Shown here piece by piece: positions 1-5,291 of a stretch of 7,835 bases of DNA. The position numbers and the translations under genes were made by a program. Positions within the stretch are counted from its first letter, which is position 1. Every line of letters begins with the position of its first letter. This DNA is from Nitrospirota bacterium (GTDB lineage Bacteria > Nitrospirota > Thermodesulfovibrionia > Thermodesulfovibrionales > SM23-35), in the NCBI GenBank assembly GCA_018262395.1, contig JAGSYM010000079.1, positions 1 to 7,835 of the forward strand, in the 5' to 3' direction. The notes beneath the pieces were generated by a model. The model did not search any database and was not told where the DNA came from. It worked only from the letters and a program-made list of their open reading frames with translations.

Positions 1-376
1 CTTAAATGGCTCCAGAATAACTTGCGATCTCAGTTCCGGGTATCTTGAGCCCTTTCGTTCATGTGGGTGCTTCGGTAGATGCTTTGGGTTTCCTCCTCGC
101 TGCTGGAGGCTTACTCGCCTGCATCCAACTCCTGCTCCCTTACTGCGTTTGATCCTCAGATCTTTCCCGTACTAAGTATCGCAATTCCTTTCATTGCTTC
201 TCTCAACTATAAGTTTACTCTTTGACGGTTATATTTCAAGAGCCGTTTTAGTCGGGAAAGGGCGTTTTAGATGAGGTCCGGTCAGATTAACTGTGTTCTT
301 GACTATTCTTCATCAAGGACATAATCTCTTGAGGTATTTCAGGGTTTGATGGAGAACTGCATGTTTCAAGATTGAA
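1..376. other. Gene-free left edge with a small hairpin and a start-less open frame
   Basis: I see no supportable gene here. On the minus strand, positions 171 down to 1 are free of stops for 57 codons and the frame runs off the window. It has no ATG, GTG or TTG codon and encodes a very basic, Gly/Arg/Lys-rich stretch that I do not recognise. It could be the remnant of a gene or mobile element lying mostly to the left, or chance. A hairpin with a 5-bp stem (92-96 with 105-109, loop of 8) lies inside it. A second weak inverted repeat (312-316 with 327-331) lies about 45 bp past the dinB stop but has no T-tract, so I do not call a terminator. Confidence 0.4.
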
Positions 377-1420
377 TTATGTATCGTTGATCTGCTCCTT
401 CACGAAATGAGTGAGACGGACGCCTATAAGACGGACTTTCATTTTCATTTCAACCCTTTTAAGGCATTGGAAAGCCGCTTTCCTTATTTGTTCAACTGAA
501 TCAGTCGCTTCCTGAAGTGTCATTGCCCTCGTATAGGTCTTGAAGTCACTGAACCGCACCTTCAGGGTGACAGTCTTGCTTTTGTACCCTTTCTCCCTGA
601 TATCGTCAACAACTTCGTTTGTAAGTTCAGCAATAGTTTTCGCGATAATTTGCCAGTTATTTGTGTCCTCCTGAAAAGTTGTTTCCCTGCTTACAGATTT
701 CGGCTCCCAATGGGTTACAAGAGGACTTTCATCTATTCCCCTTGAAGCTTCATGAAGGTAATGACCGTAAGATTCCCCATACATTTCAATCAGCCTATCA
801 ACAGATATTGAAGCAAGATCTCCGATAGTGTTTATGCCTATTTGCTTGAGACTTGCCTCTGTCTTTGGTCCAACGCCCCAAAGTTTTCTGACCGGCAATT
901 GCCATATGTGACCTTCTATGTCCTGCTCCTTAATAATGGTTAGCCCATCAGGTTTCTGCATGTCCGAGGCTATCTTAGCCAGGAGCTTGTTTGGTGCTAT
1001 GCCTATAGAGCAGGTGAGTCCTGTTTCCTCTTTTATCCTCTGTTTGATCACCCTCGCGATTTCCTCCGGCGTTTTTTGGATCTCAGATATATCGAGGAAT
1101 GCCTCGTCAATGCCGACATCTTCCATGATGGGCGATATTTCTCTGAGGATATCCTTGATTATTCCAGAAACCCTTGAATACTCCTCATAATCCACAGGAA
1201 GGAAAACAGCCTCCGGGCAGAGCTTATATGCTGTTCTCAGTGGTAAGGCTGAATGTATTCCGTATTTCCGTGCCTCGTAGGAAGCTGTGGATACAACGCC
1301 TCGTTTTGTGGGATCTCCGGAGCCGCCTATGACAACGGGCTTGCCTTTCAGTTCAGGATGCCTCTTTTCCTCGACAGCGGCAAAGAACGCATCCATGTCC
1401 ATATGGAGAATCCGCCTCAT
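377..1420 (-). CDS. dinB: DNA polymerase IV (Y-family translesion polymerase)
   Basis: Encodes a 347-residue Y-family DNA polymerase that copies past damaged template bases with low fidelity. The palm carries the first catalytic Asp in DMDAFFAAVE (D8, steric-gate residue F13) and the second acidic pair in GIDEAFLD (D105, E106). The SIGIAPNKLLAKIASD block (138-153) is typical of the family. A helix-hairpin-helix thumb motif, LWGVGPKTEASLKQIG, spans about 180-195. The little-finger domain begins near KSVSRETTF (241-249) and ends with the expected beta strand LIGVRLTHF. Length is normal (E. coli 351). The start is supported by AGGA at 1432-1435. It lies 49 bp after the transporter gene on the same strand, so it may be co-transcribed. 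Odd point: the extreme C-terminus (KEQINDT) shows no QLxLF/QLVLGL-type beta-clamp binding motif. No LexA box was recognised. Confidence 0.96.
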   Translation of the reverse strand: MRRILHMDMDAFFAAVEEKRHPELKGKPVVIGGSGDPTKRGVVSTASYEARKYGIHSALPLRTAYKLCPEAVFLPVDYEEYSRVSGIIKDILREISPIMEDVGIDEAFLDISEIQKTPEEIARVIKQRIKEETGLTCSIGIAPNKLLAKIASDMQKPDGLTIIKEQDIEGHIWQLPVRKLWGVGPKTEASLKQIGINTIGDLASISVDRLIEMYGESYGHYLHEASRGIDESPLVTHWEPKSVSRETTFQEDTNNWQIIAKTIAELTNEVVDDIREKGYKSKTVTLKVRFSDFKTYTRAMTLQEATDSVEQIRKAAFQCLKRVEMKMKVRLIGVRLTHFVKEQINDT

Positions 1421-1469
1421 GTGTGATTGATTCCTGATCTCATTCTCCTTTTTTATATGCCTTTTGCTG

Positions 1470-2228
1470 TTAATTCATATTTATCAGATAGACAGCGGCA
1501 AGCGCAGTCAGCCCACCTGTAATTGTTGAAACCCTGGGAACTTCCCCCAGGAATACCCAACTGAGAATAACTGCGCTGAAAGGAACCAGAAAGACAAAGG
1601 AGCTTGCCCTATATGAACTCAAACGGCTTGAGGCAAAGAAATAGACGGTTGTAGCCAAAGTGCTTGAAATAATCGCCAGGTAAATCATATTCAACCAGAA
1701 GATTAGACCCTGCTTGAAAACTCCTAACACTCCATGGGGCAGTGCGAGAAAAAAGAAAAGAACTGAACAGAAGGCGTATACAAAAAAACTAAAAACAAGT
1801 GGGGAAACCGAGTCCCCCGCTTTTTGGCTGCAAATAGTCAGGAGGGCCCAGAGAACGGCACACAAGAGAAAGTAGATATTACCGCTCATGAATAGTCTGT
1901 TCCAGTCAAGGCTCCACATCTCCAGAAGGATGAAGCCCCCGACTACCCCTAAAGTCAAACCTATGTAATCTTTCATTGAGACTTTCTGCCGAAGAAAAAA
2001 TACCGATAATACAAAAGTCACAAGGGGAATCATCGTCGGAACGAGCACTCCTCCAACACCTGCAAATCCGTACGTCAAGCCCTTGAAAAACAGGTACAGA
2101 TAAAGTCCCATACAAATAGAACCTAAAAGGATAGAAACCCAGCTTCCACCCCAGATTATCATTGAGACAACAACTGAAAGGTTAAACAGCGCAGTTTTAT
2201 TTGAGTTGCTTATCATCACAAATTGCAT
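1470..2228 (-). CDS. EamA/DMT-superfamily membrane transporter, internally shortened
   Basis: Encodes a 252-residue, almost wholly hydrophobic inner-membrane protein of the drug/metabolite transporter (EamA) type; the substrate cannot be told. The family hallmarks are visible: a first helix ending in IIWGGSWVS (24-32), a first-half block LFFKGLTYGFAGVGGVLVPT (46-65), and the second-half repeat with TVYFFASSRLSSYRAS (194-209) and FLVPFSAVILSWVFLGE (213-229). EamA proteins are normally near 290-300 residues with ten helices. Here the end of helix 1 runs straight into what looks like helix 3 (ILLGSICMGLYLYLF, 33-47), so helix 2 and its loops, roughly 40 residues, appear to be missing in frame. 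I see no good ribosome-binding site before the ATG at 2228; M5 is an alternative start. Transport activity is doubtful. It lies between the PNPOx-like gene and dinB. Confidence 0.85.
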   Translation of the reverse strand: MQFVMISNSNKTALFNLSVVVSMIIWGGSWVSILLGSICMGLYLYLFFKGLTYGFAGVGGVLVPTMIPLVTFVLSVFFLRQKVSMKDYIGLTLGVVGGFILLEMWSLDWNRLFMSGNIYFLLCAVLWALLTICSQKAGDSVSPLVFSFFVYAFCSVLFFFLALPHGVLGVFKQGLIFWLNMIYLAIISSTLATTVYFFASSRLSSYRASSFVFLVPFSAVILSWVFLGEVPRVSTITGGLTALAAVYLINMN

Positions 2229-2281
2229 GGAGGGGAATGTAACTTATCCGCGATATGCAGGACATTTATTATTGGGCTGAT

Positions 2282-2695
2282 TTATTTTGGCAATGCTATA
2301 TCTTCGTATCCCTTGCCAGCCTCAGCCATAAGACGGATGCGCTCCGGCTTCATCCGGATAACAACATATTTGGGATCAGTTGGATCTTTAATATATTTTT
2401 TGAGAATTGGGACAGCTTCGTACAGCTTCAACTTGTCATCATTGTTGGTACTGATGGTGCAAGTCCCCGCAATCCTCACATGTTTCCCTTCCCTGTCGCT
2501 GAAGCAGTATTCCGCATACGGGACTTTCCTGAGTTGCGGGATTTTCTCTGTCCAATCCGTAGTGGCAGACCACAGTTCATTTCCCATCCATACACAGCTC
2601 CCCATGGGGCGAACACCAACTTTATTGCCATCGCTTGTCGCGAGAAACCCCCATCCGACTTCTTTCATAAAGTTTTTCACTGTTTCCAGGCTCAT
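2282..2695 (-). CDS. Pyridoxamine 5'-phosphate oxidase-like (split-barrel, FMN-binding) family protein
   Basis: Encodes a 137-residue soluble protein with the look of the PNPOx-like split beta-barrel flavin-binding family. The order is right: an N-terminal helix (1-12), strand GFLATSDGNKVGVRPM (16-31) with the Arg-Pro typical of the FMN phosphate region, strand VWMGNELWSATT (35-46), KIPQLRKVPYAEYCFSD (51-67; small basic helix then strand), strand KHVRIAGTCTIS (71-82), and the C-terminal strand YVVIRMKPERIRLM (110-123). Small members of this family use FMN, F420 or haem and are often general oxidoreductases, so I do not claim pyridoxal phosphate synthesis. The start is well supported by AAAGGAG at 2703-2709, 7 bases upstream. 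It is the first gene of a probable minus-strand unit with the transporter (53-bp gap) and dinB. Confidence 0.85.
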   Translation of the reverse strand: MSLETVKNFMKEVGWGFLATSDGNKVGVRPMGSCVWMGNELWSATTDWTEKIPQLRKVPYAEYCFSDREGKHVRIAGTCTISTNNDDKLKLYEAVPILKKYIKDPTDPKYVVIRMKPERIRLMAEAGKGYEDIALPK

Positions 2696-2757
2696 ACTGT
2701 CGCTCCTTTCATCATTTCCCCAATCGATTGCATTAACCCGAGCTTTTTTATATGCAG

Positions 2758-2766
2758 ATTATAGCA
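2758..2766 (-). promoter_or_regulatory. Extended -10 promoter for the PNPOx-EamA-dinB unit
   Basis: Read on the minus strand, this is TGCTATAAT: a perfect TATAAT with the TGn extension. No good -35 box lies at 17 bp, which is usual for extended -10 promoters. Transcription would begin near 2751, giving a leader of about 55 bases before the PNPOx-like start. A perfect 10-bp palindrome (2721-2730) lies within that leader. Confidence 0.5.
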
Positions 2767-2810
2767 GAAGCGGGGGTACAGTTTTGTAAGGTTATAGTCG
2801 ATTTAAAGCG

Positions 2811-2850
2811 AAAACAAAAAAAGGCAGAGCCGTTGCCGAACTCTGCCTTT
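2811..2850 (-). terminator. Rho-independent terminator of the cysteine-rich protein gene
   Basis: On the minus strand a perfect 10-bp stem (2850-2841 paired with 2829-2820; AAAGGCAGAG / CTCTGCCTTT) closes an 11-base loop. It is followed at once by a T-rich run ending near 2811. It sits 48 bp after the stop of the cysteine-rich gene and upstream of the PNPOx promoter, so it ends the first and insulates the second. Confidence 0.85.
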
Positions 2851-2897
2851 GCCATGAATTGTATGTATCAAAAAAATCTGTTATTAAAGAGAAGAGA

Positions 2898-3662
2898 TTA
2901 TTCGCAGACCTCCTGTTGCTCAATGGGGATTCTCCTCGCGAATTGACTCACAATGCAACTGTGACATTCTTCGGAGATGGCACCTTCATACAAATACGGG
3001 TTTGCCGCATGAGCCGCCGTCTTTACCATCTGTCCGTGGTTTTTATACGGTCCGCCGGATGCCACCGTTTCCTGGACAATCAATTGTGCCATCCCGCATG
3101 TGAAAGTTGTAGCTACGCAATCACCGGATTCGACATCACAAATCTGACCAACGTTGCACAAACTGTCGTCCGCAAAGTCTAAACACATATCGTTCTCTTC
3201 ATCACAGGAGAAACCCCTCGTCACACATCCGTCTATGAAAGGTGGACAGGCGGAAACAGCGACACAAAACCCCTCTGAACAAAACTCTGTCCCGTTACAG
3301 AATACGCCGTCATTACAGTCGGCATCCTCAGTACATTGTATCTGTATCTGAAGGCAGTCGCCGGTGTAAATGTCACAGAACTCACCTTCGGCACAGAGGC
3401 TGTCATCTGCAAAGTCTATACACATATCGTTCTCTTCATCACAGGAGAAGCCCCTCGTCACGCATCCGTCTATGGCGGGTGGACAGGCGGAAACAGCGGC
3501 ACACGTCCCATCTATACACGTCTCTGTTCCGGTGCAGAATAACTGGTCATCACAGTCAGCATCCTCAGTACATGAAATCTGCGCCCGAATATCTCCAACG
3601 AAACTTAATAATAGCAATACACTAATAACACACGTTGTTAGAATCAAATATTTACTCTTCAT
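2898..3662 (-). CDS. Secreted cysteine-rich repeat protein
   Basis: Encodes 254 residues with an N-terminal signal peptide: Lys-rich start, hydrophobic run about 6-22, probable cleavage near IRA/Q at 27. Two tandem units follow, C31-C103 and C110-C182, with a period of exactly 79 residues. Each unit holds 12 cysteines at matching positions, opening with CTEDADC and containing DGCVTRGFSCDEENDMC. This pattern resembles the short Cys-rich repeats of secreted proteins in Myxococcota and related bacteria, and the even cysteine count suggests disulfide bonds formed outside the cytoplasm. The C-terminal part (about 189-254) is different: it contains GGPYKNHGQMVKTAAHAAN (203-221) and four more cysteines, like a C-terminal module I recall from other bacterial exported proteins. 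No LPXTG, PEP-CTERM or lipobox is seen. The start has AAGGGGG at 3668-3674. Function unknown; adhesion or surface binding is only a guess. Confidence 0.88.
   Translation of the reverse strand: MKSKYLILTTCVISVLLLLSFVGDIRAQISCTEDADCDDQLFCTGTETCIDGTCAAVSACPPAIDGCVTRGFSCDEENDMCIDFADDSLCAEGEFCDIYTGDCLQIQIQCTEDADCNDGVFCNGTEFCSEGFCVAVSACPPFIDGCVTRGFSCDEENDMCLDFADDSLCNVGQICDVESGDCVATTFTCGMAQLIVQETVASGGPYKNHGQMVKTAAHAANPYLYEGAISEECHSCIVSQFARRIPIEQQEVCE
3099..3335 (-). repeat. Second copy of the 237-bp Cys-repeat unit
   Basis: This copy encodes residues 110-188 of the cysteine-rich protein. It is offset by exactly 237 bp from the first copy, and the two nucleotide sequences are nearly identical over about 100 bp (3172-3270 against 3409-3507), including a 27-base block with no mismatch. 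Confidence 0.85.
3336..3572 (-). repeat. First copy of the 237-bp Cys-repeat unit
   Basis: This copy encodes residues 31-109. The conserved core is shared with the second copy at the DNA level, while the flanks (the CTEDADC end and the CxxxxGDC end) have diverged. That pattern suggests a fairly recent tandem duplication or gene conversion limited to the core. Confidence 0.85.
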
Positions 3663-3819
3663 TTACGCCCCCTTTCGCATTATCTTAAAGCAATAACTTT
3701 TCCTCCACCTTTGCATGAGCAGATCTTTCTAAACAGACATCGGAATCACCCCCCATCACACAGGCTGTTTTTTGTAAGTAAATGTTTTTTTTATCGCCAC
3801 TGGGAACGATATGATTCCT

Positions 3820-3825
3820 ATGATA
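3820..3825 (-). promoter_or_regulatory. Candidate -10 box of the cysteine-rich gene
   Basis: TATCAT on the minus strand (5 of 6 to TATAAT), with transcription predicted near 3813-3814. There is no separate -35 box; the CRP-type site occupies that place. The box lies inside a perfect 6+1+6 palindrome (3816-3828, TCCTAT-G-ATAGGA), which could be a second operator. Confidence 0.35.
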
Positions 3826-3847
3826 GGATGTCGATGTGATTTGTATC

Positions 3848-3863
3848 TGTGACTGTTGTCACA
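3848..3863 (-). promoter_or_regulatory. CRP-type operator upstream of the cysteine-rich gene
   Basis: The sequence is TGTGA-CTGTTG-TCACA, a perfect match to the CRP half-sites TGTGA-N6-TCACA. The palindrome extends one base further inward on each side (TGTGAC/GTCACA). Its centre (3855.5) lies about 42 bases upstream of the start site implied by the minus-strand -10 candidate at 3820-3825, which is the position of class II CRP/FNR activation. Regulation by a CRP/FNR-family protein is inferred. Confidence 0.55.
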
Positions 3864-4018
3864 TGTGCTGCAATGAACAGGTAAATCAGCAGGCTAAATC
3901 AGAAATGCGCAGCCCTTGGGAAATATAGGGACTGAGTTCAGCCTGGTCGGATGTTACTTTCGGGAAAAGATAAACGGTGTCAGTTGAGAGAATTGGTTAA
4001 CTGGCAGGCGTACCGCGA

Positions 4019-4240
4019 TTATATCGGAACTCTGCCCCTTCTTCCCTCATTTTTCCTGATCAAATCAATCACCGAAGCACGGCTTATCTGTATAACTCCC
4101 TTGTGCTTCCTTCCCTTTAGCACACCTGAGTCATACCATTGATAAATTTCCTGCGGTGAGACAGAGAAGAAATGTGCGACCTCACCAATTCTCAAAAGTG
4201 GTCTATCCGGCAAATCTTGAAGGATGTCATGGTCATTCAT
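4019..4240 (-). CDS. Small helix-turn-helix DNA-binding protein (excisionase/MerR-like HTH_17 type)
   Basis: Encodes about 73 residues that form little more than one winged HTH. Counted from the ATG at 4240, LLRIGEVAHFFSVSPQEIYQWYD (about residues 15-37) holds the two HTH helices, SGVLKGRKHKGVIQIS (38-53) the wing, and RASVIDLIRKNE the closing helix. This is the layout of HTH_17/excisionase-family proteins that bind DNA to direct excision or to regulate nearby genes. The open frame extends to a TTG at 4255 (78 residues). I prefer the ATG because it overlaps the upstream gene's stop (ATGAATGA, 8 bases), suggesting translational coupling; the ribosome-binding site is weak for either start. Being last in a run of small genes, it may control that run or an element it came from. 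Confidence 0.75.
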   Translation of the reverse strand: MNDHDILQDLPDRPLLRIGEVAHFFSVSPQEIYQWYDSGVLKGRKHKGVIQISRASVIDLIRKNEGRRGRVPI

Positions 4241-4424
4241 TTGAATGCCATTCAAGTCCCCTGGATTCTATCTCTGCCTTGATAGCTTGCAGTTGATGCT
4301 GAAATGAAATACATTCATCCCTGCTCTGCTTGTCGCTTAATCCCCATCGTGTAGCTATTGCCCTATCGACAAATCTTAATTCAGAGAAAAGCCACTCATC
4401 GGTCTTATCCTGGTAATCGGTCAT
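4233..4424 (-). CDS. Small hypothetical protein, 63 residues
   Basis: I do not recognise this protein. It is charged and mostly helical, with WLFSELRFVDRAIATRWGL (11-29) and QHQLQAIKAEIESRGLEW (42-59), so it probably folds as a helical hairpin. It has no signal peptide, membrane segment or cysteine cluster beyond a single Cys. Its ATG overlaps the stop of the upstream coiled-coil gene by 4 bases (ATGA), and its own stop overlaps the HTH gene start by 8. This tight packing is the main evidence that the frame is real. The ribosome-binding site (AAGAG) is weak, consistent with coupled translation. Confidence 0.62.
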   Translation of the reverse strand: MTDYQDKTDEWLFSELRFVDRAIATRWGLSDKQSRDECISFQHQLQAIKAEIESRGLEWHSNE

Positions 4425-4681
4425 GTCTGCTCTTTTTTATCCGCCAAGTGCTTCAGCATCTGCAGTTCTTTATCTATCTTTAGGATGTTCTGAGCAAGAG
4501 CAGACAACTGCTCAGATATCGGCTTGAGTGTCTCCGCATAGAACTCAGACTTGTACTTCTCAAGCGCATCCTGAAGAAGACGGACCTCTTCCTGCATCTT
4601 ATTGATAATCTCAGTTCTGTCCATTGATTTTTCGTTCATATAGTTAAAGTGGTCTATACTGACCTTTACCGCATGATACAT
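4421..4681 (-). CDS. Small coiled-coil protein, 86 residues
   Basis: I do not recognise the family. Two heptad-like amphipathic helices are visible: EIINKMQEEVRLLQDALEKY (24-43) and LKPISEQLSALAQNILKIDK (52-71), the latter continuing to about 82. A soluble coiled-coil dimer or a partner-binding protein is likely. The N-terminal 14 residues are uncertain: no ribosome-binding site precedes the ATG at 4681, and M15 or M20 are alternative starts. It begins 10 bp after the stop of the small membrane protein gene and overlaps the next gene by 4 bases, so the four genes look like one transcript. Confidence 0.65.
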   Translation of the reverse strand: MYHAVKVSIDHFNYMNEKSMDRTEIINKMQEEVRLLQDALEKYKSEFYAETLKPISEQLSALAQNILKIDKELQMLKHLADKKEQT

Positions 4682-4691
4682 GTTTTAATCG

Positions 4692-4895
4692 TTACATATT
4701 GTATGCGCTTCGCGATAAAATAACACCAAAGTAAACAGCTGCCCCTCCAGCAATAATATAGGCGATAGAGGTCATTTTCTTTACGGCTTCCGCTCTCTTT
4801 ACCAGGGATACAATGCCTACAATGACCGCAACCAACCCAACCACAATAAGGTTAATTCCAAAAACAAGATTGAAAATATTATTAAGATTACCCAT
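4692..4895 (-). CDS. Small two-helix membrane protein, 67 residues
   Basis: Encodes a short inner-membrane protein with two hydrophobic helices, FGINLIVVGLVAVIVGIVSL (12-31) and IAYIIAGGAAVYFGVILS (44-61), joined by a basic turn, VKRAEAVKKM. The open frame extends upstream to a TTG at 4925, but I choose the ATG at 4895 because AAGGA (4902-4906) lies 6 bases before it. Size and topology recall holins or VirB2/TrbC-type pilins, but no diagnostic motif is seen and there is no signal peptide. It is the first gene of the minus-strand run of four and faces away from the 60-residue orphan gene. Confidence 0.65.
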   Translation of the reverse strand: MGNLNNIFNLVFGINLIVVGLVAVIVGIVSLVKRAEAVKKMTSIAYIIAGGAAVYFGVILSRSAYNM

Positions 4896-4901
4896 TAAGT
4901 A

Positions 4902-4906
4902 TCCTT
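4902..4906 (-). promoter_or_regulatory. Ribosome-binding site fixing the start of the two-helix membrane protein
   Basis: AAGGA on the minus strand, 6 bases before the ATG at 4895. No comparable site precedes the upstream TTG at 4925, so it decides the start. Confidence 0.65.
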
Positions 4907-5058
4907 GAGAAATAAAATCCGACAATTATTGCATACAGTCTATCTCAAAATAACGTGACGGCGAACATTATTTATTATGCAGAAAGTGACTGCTGAGTCA
5001 TGATGATACAGGTAGCTTTCACGTTTATGCAACCTGCCCCCATCCCACCCATGTAGGG

Positions 5059-5086
5059 TTGACAGTCAAATCAGCATTCATACAAT
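5059..5086 (+). promoter_or_regulatory. Sigma70-type promoter of the 60-residue orphan gene
   Basis: A perfect -35 box TTGACA (5059-5064), a 16-base spacer and the -10 box TACAAT (5081-5086) predict a start near 5093, leaving a short leader of about 16 bases before the ATG at 5109. A ribosome-binding site AAGGGAAG (5093-5100) follows, 8 bases from the ATG. Confidence 0.65.
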
Positions 5087-5108
5087 AAGATCAAGGGAAG
5101 TTTTGACT

Positions 5109-5291
5109 ATGAGCGACAAAGTTGAGAAGGCATTTATTTCATTATTGATGGAACTGCCATTTTATTTTACCCTGTCCGTTAGGGAACGGCATTCCTTGCT
5201 GTCGAGACTAACAAAGCATTACCAGGCGCTTATACAGGAGTTTGCAAAGGAACAAGATTTGTACAAGGATTTATTGAAACCAAAATATTGA
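5109..5291 (+). CDS. Small orphan protein, 60 residues
   Basis: I do not recognise this protein. It is soluble and helical, opening MSDKVEKAFISLLMELPFYF, with a central basic segment SVRERHSLLSRLTKHYQ and an acidic-basic tail QEFAKEQDLYKDLLKPKY. No membrane helix, signal peptide or metal-binding motif is seen. The open frame reaches a TTG at 5103, but the ATG at 5109 has the better-spaced ribosome-binding site (GGGAAG, 8 bases). A near-consensus promoter just upstream is the strongest sign that the gene is real. It stands alone on the plus strand, divergent from the four-gene run across a 213-bp spacer. Confidence 0.62.
   Translation: MSDKVEKAFISLLMELPFYFTLSVRERHSLLSRLTKHYQALIQEFAKEQDLYKDLLKPKY

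Larger units (their letters stand above)
3663..4018. other. 356-bp intergenic region upstream of the cysteine-rich gene
   Basis: No gene is supported here. It separates the end of the four-small-gene run from the start of the cysteine-rich gene, both on the minus strand. It carries a CRP-type palindrome (3848-3863), a second short palindrome (3816-3828) overlapping a possible -10 box, and a leader of roughly 150 bases with a strong purine-rich ribosome-binding site at its end. I looked for a cyclic-di-GMP riboswitch core in the leader and did not find one. Confidence 0.6.

Noticed and set aside
79..225. Plus-strand 48-residue open frame in the left edge region
   Set aside because: It has no ribosome-binding site, a serine/leucine-rich product with no recognisable motif, and it overlaps an equally weak frame on the other strand.
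2721..2730. Perfect 10-bp palindrome CAATCGATTG upstream of the PNPOx-like gene
   Set aside because: It is short enough to occur by chance and there is no matching second copy or known operator of this form; noted only within the leader.
2223..2789. Long plus-strand open frames (188 and 169 codons) opposite the PNPOx-like gene
   Set aside because: They are antisense to a gene with clear family features and a strong ribosome-binding site, and their products look like no protein family.
3242..3696. Several plus-strand open frames across the cysteine-rich gene
   Set aside because: They mirror the repeats of the minus-strand gene, which has a signal peptide and regular cysteines; they are frame shadows.
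3663..3813. Possible cyclic-di-GMP riboswitch in the leader of the cysteine-rich gene
   Set aside because: A GCAAAGG-like string is present, but the conserved GGGCAAACC and GGACGCAAAGCC cores of the class are absent.
3951..4142. Plus-strand 63-codon open frame
   Set aside because: It partly overlaps the HTH gene on the opposite strand and has no ribosome-binding site or recognisable sequence.
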